Shown here: positions 40,517 to 51,264 of the stretch, in pieces
Numbering within the stretch: the first letter of the stretch is position 1
How the letters are laid out: each line of letters opens with the position of its first letter
Source: Vibrio maritimus
GTDB taxonomy: Bacteria; Pseudomonadota; Gammaproteobacteria; Enterobacterales; Vibrionaceae
NCBI GenBank assembly: GCA_003263775.1
Contig: JYJJ01000002.1
Location: 186,001-250,000 of the forward strand
Reading direction: 5' to 3'
DNA length: 64,000 bases
Translations under genes and position numbers: made by a program
Notes under the pieces: generated by a model
The model's database searches: none
What the model was told of the DNA's origin: nothing
What the model saw: the letters and a program-made list of their open reading frames with translations, nothing else

Positions 40517-40523
40517 CGTTTGC
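40517..40523 (+). promoter_or_regulatory. CytR-like half-site upstream of nupC
   Basis: CGTTTGC lies 10 bp before the CRP-like site at 40534. The same core occurs upstream of the BMP operon and deoC. Assignment to CytR is inferred from the nucleoside genes involved. Confidence 0.45.
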
Positions 40524-40533
40524 ACTTGCTTTT

Positions 40534-40549
40534 TGTGATTTTACTCACA
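40534..40549 (+). promoter_or_regulatory. CRP-binding site upstream of nupC
   Basis: TGTGA TTTTAC TCACA is a perfect match to the TGTGA-N6-TCACA consensus. Its centre is about 91 bp before the predicted transcription start below, a permitted class I position. Confidence 0.8.
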
Positions 40550-40620
40550 AATTTTAGTGTATCCCCCATGTGTTCAGGACGAAAGTGTGAGGGGGTACTA
40601 CTTTCTTTTCTGTGGGTTTG

Positions 40621-40626
40621 TATAAT
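40621..40626 (+). promoter_or_regulatory. nupC -10 element
   Basis: A perfect TATAAT lies 68 bp before the nupC ATG. No -35 near consensus lies 16-18 bp upstream, as expected for an activator-dependent promoter. Confidence 0.6.
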
Positions 40627-40693
40627 CGCCCCCGCTTTTGAGCTTCAAATTTTGTTACACGCCAAATTATTAATTATAAGGAAGTCATAAACT

Positions 40694-41959
40694 ATGAGCC
40701 TGTTTATGAGCCTGGTTGGTATGGTCGCACTTATTGCAATCGCAGTACTGCTTTCAGACAACCGCAAAGCTATTAATATCAGAACTGTGGGTGGCGCATT
40801 TGCTATCCAATTTGCACTAGGTGCATTCGTTCTTTACGTTCCTTGGGGACAAGAAGTACTACGCAGCTTCTCTGATGCTGTATCTAACGTGATCAACTAC
40901 GGTAATGACGGTACGTCATTCCTATTTGGTGGCCTAGTATCAGGTAAAATGTTTGAAGTATTCGGCGGCGGCGGTTTCATCTTCGCTTTCCGTGTACTAC
41001 CTACACTAATCTTCTTCTCTGCGCTTATTTCTGTACTTTACTACCTAGGTGTTATGCAGTGGGTTATCAAGATTCTTGGTGGCGGCCTGCAAAAAGCACT
41101 AGGTACTTCTCGTGCGGAATCTATGTCAGCAGCAGCTAACATTTTCGTAGGTCAAACAGAAGCTCCTCTAGTTGTACGTCCTTTCGTACCTAAGATGACT
41201 CAATCTGAACTGTTCGCAGTAATGTGTGGTGGTCTAGCTTCTATCGCTGGTGGTGTACTAGCAGGTTACGCATCAATGGGCGTGCCAATCGAGTACCTAG
41301 TTGCAGCATCATTCATGGCAGCACCAGGTGGTCTTCTATTTGCTAAAATCATCAAGCCAGAAACTGAAGAGCCAGTTGATCAGCTACATGACATGAGCGC
41401 AGAAGGCGAAGACAAGCCAGCTAACGTTATCGACGCAGCAGCGGGCGGTGCATCAGCAGGTCTTCAACTTGCTCTTAACGTAGGTGCAATGCTAATCGCA
41501 TTCATCGGTCTTATCGCTCTAGTTAACGGTATGCTTGGTGGCATCGGTGGCTGGATTGGTATGCCTGAACTACGTCTAGAAATGATTCTAGGTTGGATCT
41601 TCTCTCCACTAGCATTCCTACTAGGTGTGCCATGGTCTGAAGCGACTATCGCGGGTGAGTTCATCGGTATGAAGACCGTTGCGAACGAATTCGTAGCATA
41701 CTCTCAGTTTGCCCCTTACCTAAGCGAAGCTGCGCCAGTTGTTCTTTCTGAGAAAACTAAGGCAATCATCTCATTCGCTCTATGTGGTTTTGCGAACCTA
41801 TCTTCTATCGCAATCCTACTAGGTGGTCTGGGTAGCCTTGCACCTAAGCGTCGCGGTGATATCGCTCGCATGGGTGTGAAAGCAGTAATCGCTGGTACGC
41901 TATCTAACTTGATGGCTGCAACGATTGCAGGCTTCTGTCTAACTCTAGCTGGCATGTAA
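40694..41959 (+). CDS. nupC: Concentrative nucleoside transporter NupC
   Basis: A 421-residue CNT-family nucleoside symporter. The gate and core segment [20 protein letters not shown] is conserved, as are the N-terminal [16 protein letters not shown] and the C-terminal [30 protein letters not shown] precedes the ATG. It is upstream of deoC-deoA-deoB-deoD and shares operator-like motifs with it, so uptake and breakdown of nucleosides are probably co-regulated. Confidence 0.95.
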   Translation: MSLFMSLVGMVALIAIAVLLSDNRKAINIRTVGGAFAIQFALGAFVLYVPWGQEVLRSFSDAVSNVINYGNDGTSFLFGGLVSGKMFEVFGGGGFIFAFRVLPTLIFFSALISVLYYLGVMQWVIKILGGGLQKALGTSRAESMSAAANIFVGQTEAPLVVRPFVPKMTQSELFAVMCGGLASIAGGVLAGYASMGVPIEYLVAASFMAAPGGLLFAKIIKPETEEPVDQLHDMSAEGEDKPANVIDAAAGGASAGLQLALNVGAMLIAFIGLIALVNGMLGGIGGWIGMPELRLEMILGWIFSPLAFLLGVPWSEATIAGEFIGMKTVANEFVAYSQFAPYLSEAAPVVLSEKTKAIISFALCGFANLSSIAILLGGLGSLAPKRRGDIARMGVKAVIAGTLSNLMAATIAGFCLTLAGM

Positions 41960-42002
41960 TTGCTCGCGTTAGGTTAAACAGTATATAGACGCCATTATAA
42001 AT

Positions 42003-42038
42003 CGCCCCGTAGCAAGAGATTGCTGCGGGGCTTTTTTG
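42003..42038 (+). terminator. nupC terminator
   Basis: GCCCCG/CGGGGC with an inner AGCAA/TTGCT extension, followed by six T residues. Confidence 0.9.
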
Positions 42039-42116
42039 TTATTTGGAGGGCAGAACCTTCCAACGACCCAGATAGGACTCTGGGGTTTGAATAGACAACG
42101 GAACTTTTTTGAGATA

Positions 42117-42127
42117 CAAACCGTTTG
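42117..42127 (+). promoter_or_regulatory. Operator-like palindrome upstream of deoC
   Basis: CAAAC-C-GTTTG is a perfect palindrome around one central base. Related half-sites occur before nupC and the BMP operon. It lies 37 bp upstream of TATACT at 42164, the best -10 candidate for deoC. A CytR-type repressor is the most likely ligand (inference). Confidence 0.55.
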
Positions 42128-42189
42128 CGTTTTAATCAGTACTACCGTTTTAGATATCGCTCCTATACTGTATAGGCTACTCAATAACT

Positions 42190-42420
42190 CAGCGAGTGGG
42201 GTTCAAGGAAACGCACCCAACTTCAACACCGATGAGTTGAACAGCCAGAGCCAGTTCTCACCGCAGTTAGGAATAAGGTGATGTAAACGAGCAGGTACTG
42301 TGCGGTGACAAGGATAGCAATTGGTAAGGCATTGAGTTTGCCATACCGAGTCTTCAAGGAACCAAGTCCGTTCATTTATTGCTGACGTGTTTGTCAGATA
42401 ATTAATTGAATATATTGACC
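42190..42420 (+). ncRNA. Structured leader of deoC (candidate regulatory RNA)
   Basis: The ~260 nt between a probable -10 (TATACT, 42164) and deoC hold no supported gene but several compensating stems: TTCAAC/GTTGAA (42222-42241); TCACCGCA/TGCGGTGA (42258-42308, 8 bp); a 10-bp stem with one A-A mismatch, GGTA-a-GGCA / TGCC-a-TACC (42321-42349); and CTGAC/GTCAG (42382-42397). The 9-mer TTCAAGGAA occurs twice (42202, 42353). I do not recognise a known riboswitch class. Confidence 0.45.
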
Positions 42421-42430
42421 GGAGATAGAA

Positions 42431-43207
42431 ATGGGCGATTTAAAATCAGCAGCTCTACGTGCACTTAAACTTATGGATCTAACCACGCTAAATGACGACG
42501 ACACGAACGAGAAAGTGATCGCTCTATGTCACGACGCGAAAACAGCTGTGGGCAACACAGCAGCGATCTGTATTTACCCTCGCTTTATTCCTATTGCTAA
42601 GAAAACCCTTCGCGAACAAGGTACACCAGAAGTACGTATCGCGACGGTAACTAACTTCCCACACGGCAACGATGACATCGAAATTGCTGTAGCAGAAACT
42701 AAAGCAGCAGTTGCTTACGGCGCAGACGAAGTAGACGTAGTATTCCCATACCGCGCACTTATCGCTGGCAACGAAGAAGTGGGCTTTGAGCTTGTGAAAC
42801 AGTGTAAAGAAGCGTGTGGCGACATTCTTTTGAAAGTGATCATCGAAACCGGTGAGCTAAAAGAAGAAGCACTGATCAAGAAAGCATCAGAAATCTGTAT
42901 CAAAGCAGGCGCTGACTTTATCAAGACTTCAACTGGTAAAGTGCCAGTTAACGCGACGCCAGAATACGCTCGTATGATGCTAGAAGTTATCCGCGATATG
43001 GACGTTGCAAAAACAGTTGGTTTCAAACCAGCTGGCGGCGTACGTACTGCAGAAGATGCGGCAGCATACCTAGCAATGGCAGACGAGATCCTAGGCGCAG
43101 ACTGGGCAGACAACATGCACTACCGCTTTGGTGCATCAAGCCTATTGACCAACCTACTGAATACATTAGAAGTAACTGACGAGACGGCGGATCCAAGCGC
43201 TTACTAA
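42431..43207 (+). CDS. deoC: Deoxyribose-phosphate aldolase
   Basis: A 258-residue class I aldolase splitting 2-deoxyribose-5-phosphate to acetaldehyde and glyceraldehyde-3-phosphate. The Schiff-base lysine lies in [19 protein letters not shown] and [10 protein letters not shown] are also conserved. CCGGAGATAG precedes the ATG. It is the first deo gene; deoA follows after 251 bp that contain repeat copy B. Confidence 0.97.
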   Translation: MGDLKSAALRALKLMDLTTLNDDDTNEKVIALCHDAKTAVGNTAAICIYPRFIPIAKKTLREQGTPEVRIATVTNFPHGNDDIEIAVAETKAAVAYGADEVDVVFPYRALIAGNEEVGFELVKQCKEACGDILLKVIIETGELKEEALIKKASEICIKAGADFIKTSTGKVPVNATPEYARMMLEVIRDMDVAKTVGFKPAGGVRTAEDAAAYLAMADEILGADWADNMHYRFGASSLLTNLLNTLEVTDETADPSAY

Positions 43208-43237
43208 GTTACTTTGCGGGATTTGGGGTTTCGCGAA

Positions 43238-43376
43238 TGACCCTCCTAGCCTCCCCTTATAAAGGGGAGGAACCACAGGCTCGCTAGCGCATCGCCTTAT
43301 GTTTAAAAATATAGCGATGCGACGATAGGAGCGAGCCCGAGGTTCTCCCCCTTAATAAGGGGGAGTTAGAGGGGTA
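43238..43376 (+). repeat. Palindromic interspersed repeat, copy B
   Basis: A 139-bp element matching copy A (34341-34474) in opposite orientation. Shared blocks include CCTCCTAGCCTCCCCTTAT, GCATCGCCTTA, GCGATGCGACGATAGGAG and AGTTAGAGGGGTA. It can fold as one long cruciform with an inner GCATCGC/GCGATGC stem and a small hairpin at each end. It splits deoC from deoA and could reduce read-through or set mRNA stability. Confidence 0.85.
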
Positions 43377-43377
43377 A

Positions 43378-44792
<1,415 letters not shown>

Positions 44793-44807
44793 GGACGGAG
44801 AGAAGTT

Positions 44808-46028
44808 ATGAAACGTGCATTTATTTTAGTGTTGGATTCTTTTGGCATTGGCGCTACCGCGGATGCGGACAAATTTGGTGATGTCGGCTCAGACACTATG
44901 GGTCACATTGCAGAGCAGTGCGCGAAAGGTCTGGCAGACAACGACCAGCGCAGCGGCGAATTGAAGCTGCCAAACCTATCTAAGTTAGGTCTAGCGATGG
45001 CTCATAAAGAGTCAACAGGTAAGCTAGCTTTGGGCCTTCGTGACGACGTTGAGATCATTGGCGCTTACGGTCACGCGGCTGAGCTATCTTCTGGTAAAGA
45101 TACTCCGTCAGGTCACTGGGAAATTGCCGGTGTTCCGGTTCTGTTTGATTGGGGTTACTTCACTGACAAAGAGAACAGCTTCCCGAAAGAGCTGACTGAC
45201 CGCATTCTAGAGCGTGCAGGCCTTGATGGCTTCCTGGGTAACTGCCATGCGTCAGGTACACACGTACTGGATGACCTAGGTGAAGAGCACATGAAGACAG
45301 GTCAACCTATCTTCTATACCTCTGCAGATTCAGTATTCCAAATCGCGTGTCATGAAGAGACGTTCGGCCTTGACCGCTTACTAGAGCTTTGCCAAATTGC
45401 ACGTGAAGAGCTAGAGGATTACAACATTGGCCGTGTTATTGCGCGTCCATTTATCGGTGCAGGTAAAGGTCAATTTGAGCGTACTGGTAACCGTCGCGAC
45501 CTGTCTGTTGAGCCGCCAGCGCCGACAGTGCTGTCTAAGCTTGTTGAAGAGAAGCAAGGTGAAGTGGTCTCTATCGGTAAGATTGCTGATATTTACGCTA
45601 ACTGCGGTATCACTCAGAAAGTGAAAGCGACGGGCATTCCTGCGCTTTTCGAAGCGACGAAAGAGCAAATCCAAAAAGCGGGTGATAACACCATCGTATT
45701 CACCAACTTTGTAGACTTTGACTCAGCATACGGTCACCGCCGTGATGTAGCGGGCTACGCTGCGGCGCTTGAGTACTTCGATTCTCGAATTCATGAAGTG
45801 ATTGAATTGATGCAAGAAGATGACGTACTGATTCTGACGGCTGACCACGGTTGCGACCCAACATGGCAGGGTACTGACCATACTCGTGAGCATATTCCTG
45901 TTATCGTCTACGGTCAGAAAGTACCAGCAGGTTCTTTGGGCCTTCGTGACAGCTTTGCTGATATTGGTCAAAGCCTTGCAAGCTACTTTGGTACATCCTC
46001 AATGGATTACGGGAAGAACTTCCTATAA
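44808..46028 (+). CDS. deoB: Phosphopentomutase
   Basis: A 406-residue alkaline-phosphatase-superfamily mutase interconverting (deoxy)ribose-1- and 5-phosphates. Metal site motifs are LDSFGIGA at the N terminus, TPSGHWE around 100 (phosphorylated Thr), and [11 protein letters not shown] with DHTREHIPV near the C terminus. GGACGGAGAG precedes the ATG. It is coupled to deoA upstream; an inverted repeat separates it from deoD. Confidence 0.96.
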   Translation: MKRAFILVLDSFGIGATADADKFGDVGSDTMGHIAEQCAKGLADNDQRSGELKLPNLSKLGLAMAHKESTGKLALGLRDDVEIIGAYGHAAELSSGKDTPSGHWEIAGVPVLFDWGYFTDKENSFPKELTDRILERAGLDGFLGNCHASGTHVLDDLGEEHMKTGQPIFYTSADSVFQIACHEETFGLDRLLELCQIAREELEDYNIGRVIARPFIGAGKGQFERTGNRRDLSVEPPAPTVLSKLVEEKQGEVVSIGKIADIYANCGITQKVKATGIPALFEATKEQIQKAGDNTIVFTNFVDFDSAYGHRRDVAGYAAALEYFDSRIHEVIELMQEDDVLILTADHGCDPTWQGTDHTREHIPVIVYGQKVPAGSLGLRDSFADIGQSLASYFGTSSMDYGKNFL

Positions 46029-46035
46029 TTAATAG

Positions 46036-46062
46036 CGGCTGAGCACCTTAGGCGCTCAGCCG
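46036..46062 (+). other. Hairpin between deoB and deoD
   Basis: CGGCTGAGC / GCTCAGCCG is a perfect 9-bp stem after the deoB stop. There is no T run, so it is more likely an RNA-processing or stability hairpin than a terminator. Confidence 0.5.
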
Positions 46063-46112
46063 TCTCTTGCTCCAATCCTAAAATTTACACGAACAACATA
46101 AAGGAAAAAATA

Positions 46113-46832
46113 ATGGCAACTCCTCACATTAATGCGGAAATGGGTGATTTTGCTGACGTAGTATTGATGCCGGGTGACCCACTACGTGCAAAATACATCG
46201 CGGATACCTTCTTGGATGACGCTGTACAAGTGTGTGATGTTCGTAATATGTACGGTTACACAGGCACTTACAAAGGTCGTCGTATCTCTGTAATGGGTCA
46301 CGGCATGGGTATTCCTTCGTGCTCAATCTATGTGACTGAACTTATCAAAGACTTTGGTGTGAAGAAGATCATCCGTGTGGGCAGCTGCGGCGCGGTAAAC
46401 GAAGACATCAAAGTGCGCGACGTTGTTATCGGCATGGGCGCATGTACCGATTCAAAAGTGAACCGTATTCGCTTTAAGAACCATGACTTTGCAGCAATCG
46501 CTGACTACAAAATGGTTAAAAACGCGGAAGAAGCAGCAAAAGCACGTGGTATCGACGTAAAAGTGGGTAACCTATTCTCAGCAGAACTGTTCTACACGCC
46601 AGATCCAGAAATGTTCGACGTAATGGACAAATACGGCATTGTTGGTGTGGAAATGGAAGCGGCAGGCATCTACGGTGTTGCAGCAGAATACGGTGCGAAA
46701 GCTCTGGCTATCTGTACCGTTTCAGACCACATTAAAACCGGTGAGCAAACCACATCTGATGAGCGTGCAACTACGTTCAACGAAATGATGGAAATTGCAC
46801 TGGATTCTGTTCTTCTTGGTGACGCTGAGTAA
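46113..46832 (+). CDS. deoD: Purine nucleoside phosphorylase DeoD-type
   Basis: A 239-residue hexameric-type phosphorylase with [32 protein letters not shown] and [10 protein letters not shown], and catalytic SDH in [10 protein letters not shown]. It splits purine (deoxy)nucleosides to base and (deoxy)ribose-1-phosphate, feeding DeoB and DeoC. AAGGAAAAA precedes the ATG. It ends the deo cluster with a terminator. Confidence 0.96.
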   Translation: MATPHINAEMGDFADVVLMPGDPLRAKYIADTFLDDAVQVCDVRNMYGYTGTYKGRRISVMGHGMGIPSCSIYVTELIKDFGVKKIIRVGSCGAVNEDIKVRDVVIGMGACTDSKVNRIRFKNHDFAAIADYKMVKNAEEAAKARGIDVKVGNLFSAELFYTPDPEMFDVMDKYGIVGVEMEAAGIYGVAAEYGAKALAICTVSDHIKTGEQTTSDERATTFNEMMEIALDSVLLGDAE

Positions 46833-46855
46833 TCTAGCGCTCCTTATGAATAGAC

Positions 46856-46882
46856 AAAGCCTCGCAAATGCGAGGCTTTTTT
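46856..46882. terminator. deoD terminator
   Basis: AAAGCCTCGC, loop AAAT, GCGAGGCTTTTTT. It also lies downstream of convergent ytjB. Confidence 0.9.
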
Positions 46883-46902
46883 AGTTTTGGCTAACGGTTT
46901 CG

Positions 46903-47505
46903 TTAGGGCTGCTTAAGCAGCAAGTTTTCGCCTTTGTTCTTTGGCTGCTTGCGAAGCAGTACCATCAGCAGAAGTCCACATAAGAAACTCATTAAGATCA
47001 TCATGTACATAAAGCGATCGCTCTTGCGGTAGTGATGATCTGAGATAGCGGTCACTTTGCCGGTCTCAAAGGTAATGCGAACGAAGCCAATGATGGTGTG
47101 GTCGTTAATGATCGGCTCAACCAGTTGCTGACGGCCGATACTCGCAGTGGACAGCGGGGTATCGAGCCCCAGCACGTCACGAACCGTTTTTGCTGCATCA
47201 CTGGCTGCAACTTTGACCCCTTCCGAATCATATACGGTCGCATCAAGTACTAGGCGCTCGCTAGCAAGTTGGTTGGTCAAAGCACCAAGTCGCTCTTGAT
47301 CTTGGTCGATTAGCATCTGTCTTGCCGATTGCGAGGCTTGAGAAATCAGAACTTTGGAGAGAACTTCGAGCTGATTGGCTTGAATGCGCTCGTTGCCTTT
47401 ACTGATCAGCACACTGTTGGTGGTGATAAAAAACACCATGGCACCAATAAGACAAAGCGCGACTAAGCGTAAAAAGTTTCTAAACGAAAACAGTGAACCA
47501 TCCAT
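46903..47505 (-). CDS. ytjB: YtjB/AhpA-family membrane protein
   Basis: A 200-residue inner-membrane protein with an N-terminal transmembrane helix (about 12-32), a periplasmic domain, and a second helix (about 165-183). It resembles E. coli YtjB (Smp), which is also divergent from serB; the same arrangement is seen here with 107 bp between starts. The phrase LGLDTPLSTASIGRQQLVEP fits the family. Exact function is unknown. Confidence 0.82.
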   Translation of the reverse strand: MDGSLFSFRNFLRLVALCLIGAMVFFITTNSVLISKGNERIQANQLEVLSKVLISQASQSARQMLIDQDQERLGALTNQLASERLVLDATVYDSEGVKVAASDAAKTVRDVLGLDTPLSTASIGRQQLVEPIINDHTIIGFVRITFETGKVTAISDHHYRKSDRFMYMMILMSFLCGLLLMVLLRKQPKNKGENLLLKQP

Positions 47506-47612
47506 AAAAGTGCAAAAGTACTAAGAAATGACGAATTGGTTCATATTGATGCTTGCACAACTAAATTGCAATAGGTAACGTTTTGGGAGCACATTTAAAG
47601 GAAGGATTAGCC

Positions 47613-48581
47613 ATGGATGCTATTAAGCCGCTTGCAATCAGTAAGCGTATTCCACTTAAACAACGATTCCCAGAGACGCTTCTCGCTCATTCTTTAGAGC
47701 GACGCACAGCAACATGGATTGTTTACGCACCGTACCTGTCGACAGACGTGTTCAACGACTTGGACTTTTATGTTGGAGAAACCACTCGCATTTTAGATAT
47801 TTGGCAAGTCGGTCGCTACGAGGTTGCACTAATGGAAGGCAACTTAACAGTCGAGCATAGCCAAATATTGGATGAGTTAAATGTCGATTACGCGCGTTTG
47901 TGCGACGTCCCCGATCTCAATAAGCCTGGTGTTATTGTGCTAGATATGGATTCTACCGCGATTCAAATCGAGTGTATTGACGAGATCGCCATACTTGCTG
48001 GCGTTGGAGAGCAGGTCTCAGAGGTGACAGAGCGTGCAATGCAGGGGGAATTAGACTTTGAGCAAAGCTTACGTCAACGTGTCGCTGCGCTAAAAGGTGC
48101 GGATGAGTCGATTTTGGTTGAGGTTCGCGAATCGCTGCCATTGATGCCAGAGTTACAAGAGATGATCAAAACGCTGCAAAGCTATGGCTGGAAGACGGCG
48201 ATTGCCTCTGGTGGCTTCACGTATTTCTCGGATCACCTAAAAGAGATGTTGAACTTGGACTTCGCCCAGTCTAATACACTAGCAATCAAAGATGGCAAGC
48301 TGTTAGGCGAAGTCGTTGGTGATGTGGTCTCCGCACAAACTAAAGCGGACATCTTGCTAGAGCTTGCGGAAGAGTATGACATTGAAGCGCATAACACTAT
48401 CGCGGTTGGAGATGGTGCCAATGACCTAGTGATGATGGGCGCCGCTGGACTCGGTATCGCTTATCACGCGAAACCGAAAGTGGAAGCACAGGCGCAAGTT
48501 GCGATTAAGCATGCTGGTTTGGGCGGGATTGTTTGTATCTTGTCGGGACTGCTGGCAAGGCAGAAAAAAATCGGCTGGTAG
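47613..48581 (+). CDS. serB: Phosphoserine phosphatase
   Basis: A 322-residue HAD-family enzyme for the last step of serine synthesis. HAD motif I is LDMDSTAIQIE, motif II around IASGGFTYF, motif III/IV VGDGANDLVMM. The N-terminal ~110 residues are an ACT-like region. The ATG at 47613 has AAAGGAAGG 6-7 nt upstream; the frame is open to 47583. Confidence 0.95.
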   Translation: MDAIKPLAISKRIPLKQRFPETLLAHSLERRTATWIVYAPYLSTDVFNDLDFYVGETTRILDIWQVGRYEVALMEGNLTVEHSQILDELNVDYARLCDVPDLNKPGVIVLDMDSTAIQIECIDEIAILAGVGEQVSEVTERAMQGELDFEQSLRQRVAALKGADESILVEVRESLPLMPELQEMIKTLQSYGWKTAIASGGFTYFSDHLKEMLNLDFAQSNTLAIKDGKLLGEVVGDVVSAQTKADILLELAEEYDIEAHNTIAVGDGANDLVMMGAAGLGIAYHAKPKVEAQAQVAIKHAGLGGIVCILSGLLARQKKIGW

Positions 48582-48606
48582 GCTGAGTTTATATAGAAGC
48601 GATTAT

Positions 48607-48638
48607 AAAAACGGCCCTTATAGTATGGGCCGTTTTTT
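48607..48638. terminator. Terminator after serB
   Basis: AAAAACGGCCC / GGGCCGTTTTTT with a 9-nt loop, also usable by the convergent PilZ gene. Confidence 0.9.
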
Positions 48639-48661
48639 CTGATAGCTATTCGTCTTCTTAG

Positions 48662-51009
48662 TTAGCTATTATTCATTTCTAAACGAATTAACACTTCTTC
48701 CGTGATATCCACCAACTCGCAGTAGCCGATAATAGAGGTCATTTCATTTTCGAGATTTCGTGCGTGACTGAGACTTAGCGACAAGAGTTCATTAATGTCT
48801 TTTTTCATCAGCGTAGTCAACGCATCATACACCGGACCAGAAGTCACACGCAGAACATAGAGTTCACCCATATTGAGGGCATCTTTAATGAACTTGATAC
48901 GTTGCTGAGTAGATTCAAACTCGTCGCGTACCTTGGTGTGAATCGATTGGATCCTGTCTCCGAGTTTGAGCACACCAACGTAAAGTTCGAATGCGACAGG
49001 CTTGGCGCCCGGTTTGCGTTTCAGTGGTTCCGCCAATAGTGAATTGCTGCGACCTTTAAAAATAGGCTCGAGAGCGAGCTTTTGATCGTGACCAATGCGC
49101 TCAAAAAACTGCAAGTAACCAGGAAGTGGGAAGTTAACACCCACCGAGCGGCATTTTACAGACGTACCTCGTTTGTCGACATAAACGGGTGTCGAGACCA
49201 TTTTTCCAAGCAACACATTATGCAGCGCTTCAAGTAGCGATGAGCTTGGTAATATCTCTTGTTGAGCGACTAGTTTGTCCTGATTACTTTCAATAATACC
49301 GCGGAAAAATGCGATGGTTTTGACGGTCTTGCCGGACTCGACGAGCTTTAGGTGCGCCGTTTTTCGATCGGCCGACAAGCGAACGACTTCATAGGGCACT
49401 TGGTCAAGCGGAATACGTTGGTTGTATCGCTTGAGCTCTAGATAGTCGACAGAGATAATCGAGCCCGAAGGGGTGTTGAGCGGCTCACTTAGCTGAATGC
49501 TGGCACCATGCTTGGATAAGTCGACTGTGGCACCAGACAGAGTATTACCTTCCGGCGTTGTCATGACTAATGGTGAACGAAACTGGTATCTAGGCTCTTT
49601 GCGGCGAGATTTGGCATCAAAATAAAGACCGCGTGGCTGAGATTTAACGTTTCGTGGGTGTCTAAATCGGTTCAGGGAGCTCGTTGCTAAACGCGGCTTT
49701 TCGGTAAATAGGTAGTCACTGGCAGACTTATCGTCACTGATTTCTTGAAGTATGCAAAGTGGGTCAGTTTTTCATCGTGCCCAACCAGTTCGCCGTAATG
49801 TTTCGAAATCGTCAGCATATCGTCGGTGGAAAGTTCAAACACCGATAGGCGGAATGCGCGCCAGCTAGCGCGTCGTCCACCCACATGCCAGAACAGTTGT
49901 CGCTCTTGGCGCTCGGCCTCTGGCATCATCATTGAGTAAAACAGCTTCATGCCGTTGTGCTCATGGGTAAAGGTATAAAGAACGTTGCTACAACCTTTAA
50001 TTCCGGCTTTTACCAACATTTCCATACGTTCAGTGGAGAATAAAGAGGCCAGTGATTGCTGGTTACGCTCGTCATTCCAATAACGCCAAATGTCTTGGTT
50101 GTTTTCGGTAAGCAAGGCGACCTTAAGATCATTGCCACTGAAAAACAGCGGTAGATTGCAAGCGTGCTTAAGATAGGTGTGTTCAAAACCGCGAGTGCGG
50201 GCACGAGTAATACGATCTTGATTGTCGTGGCGAACTTTTTTGGACTCAGTATTGAGCATCTTGTTAACGACGAGCTCAACCGCGTTAGTTCGAGTCAGTC
50301 TCAAAGTACGCAGGTATTTCACTGGCGAGACGCCATGCAGTCCATCGACGCCGAGAACGCGATACTCGATCGGCTTGGTGATTTCTTTAAGCTGACTGGT
50401 TTCGGCAAGCTCATCGAAACTGACGCTGATGATCTGGCCCAAATCGTAGTCAAAGGTGCCGGGGACTTTGAACTTAGCACCGGAACTTGATAGATCGACA
50501 CTGAGACCAATGATGGTTTCACCATTTTCTAATGTTATGGAAACTTGCGATTCCACTTTTAATCGACATTCTTTGCGTTTTAGGTCATACCCAAGATTAA
50601 TTGGGCTAGCTAAATATGGGCTCTGTGGATCGGTAAGATCGCCTCGATGGGCATTGCGCTGCTCATCACCAAGGTTACTAAGGGTCTTTTTATCGACTAA
50701 AAGCTCCCACACGCCTTCCGTATAACCACCATATTTGCGGGTTAGGTGGTGATAGGAGTTAAATGCACGATCGTCGAGCCAGTGAGACAGTCCGTCTAAT
50801 TGATATTCGTGGCAGTTTGTAGATACGCGGCCACGTAAGTCTATACGCTTGTGGCACGGTGCCATAAGACGGTTTAGCTCCATTTTCACCAATAACTTGG
50901 TAGAAGGAGATTCACCTTCGGTGACTTGATTCAGCACTAATTCGAAGTCTTCTGCGTGATAAGCTGAGATCAAGCGCTCTGCGATGGAAAGTATTTCTGT
51001 TTGCTGCAT
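48662..51009 (-). CDS. PilZ-domain c-di-GMP receptor, PlzC-like (frameshift as sequenced)
   Basis: About 782 residues after repair, the size of Vibrio PlzC-type proteins. PilZ domain 1: RKECR at 145-149 with DLSSSG at 172-177. PilZ domain 2 lies in the C-terminal half: RYQFR followed by DLSKHG. Both keep RxxxR and DxSxxG, so both could bind c-di-GMP. The N-terminal frame ends at 49687 and the C-terminal one begins upstream of 49564. One extra A in the A run at 49768-49772 (T on plus strand) restores DPLCILQEISDDKSASDYLF and a single protein. It is divergent from radA. The adjacent serB and radA match the V. cholerae setting, recalled from memory. Confidence 0.87.
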
Positions 51010-51264
51010 GAGTTTTGTTAAAGTGTCCCTGTGATGATGGATGCCATCAAAATAAGTACAGCGTAATGCCCTATATCGGCTACCATGCCGAAAACCTTAA
51101 CGGTATGTACAAGAAAGATAAGGTATTCTTGCACCATATTCTTTGTGTATTGTCATAACTTGACAATACTTTGAGCGTTTGGATGCTCAAAACTAATAGA
51201 TTAGTCAATAATTAATGCAACCCAGTGCATTTATAGCACCAGAGTAAGTAGGTTAGTTCAAAAT
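51010..51264. promoter_or_regulatory. Divergent region between PilZ gene and radA, with tandem inverted repeats
   Basis: 255 bp with no gene. GTATTGTCA, spacer TAACT, TGACAATAC at 51147-51169 is a perfect 9-bp palindrome. Directly after it, TTTGAGC / GCTCAAA at 51170-51191 is a second perfect inverted repeat. They could be operators or transcript hairpins in the radA leader. Confidence 0.55.

Noticed and set aside
40563..40595. CCCCC/GGGGG pairing upstream of nupC as a terminator of yjjV
   Set aside because: The loop is long, inner pairs are poor and there is no following T run.
42038..42281. Plus-strand 81-residue open frame over the deoC leader
   Set aside because: It crosses the operator, the -10 and the first stem, has no ribosome site and no recognisable protein pattern.
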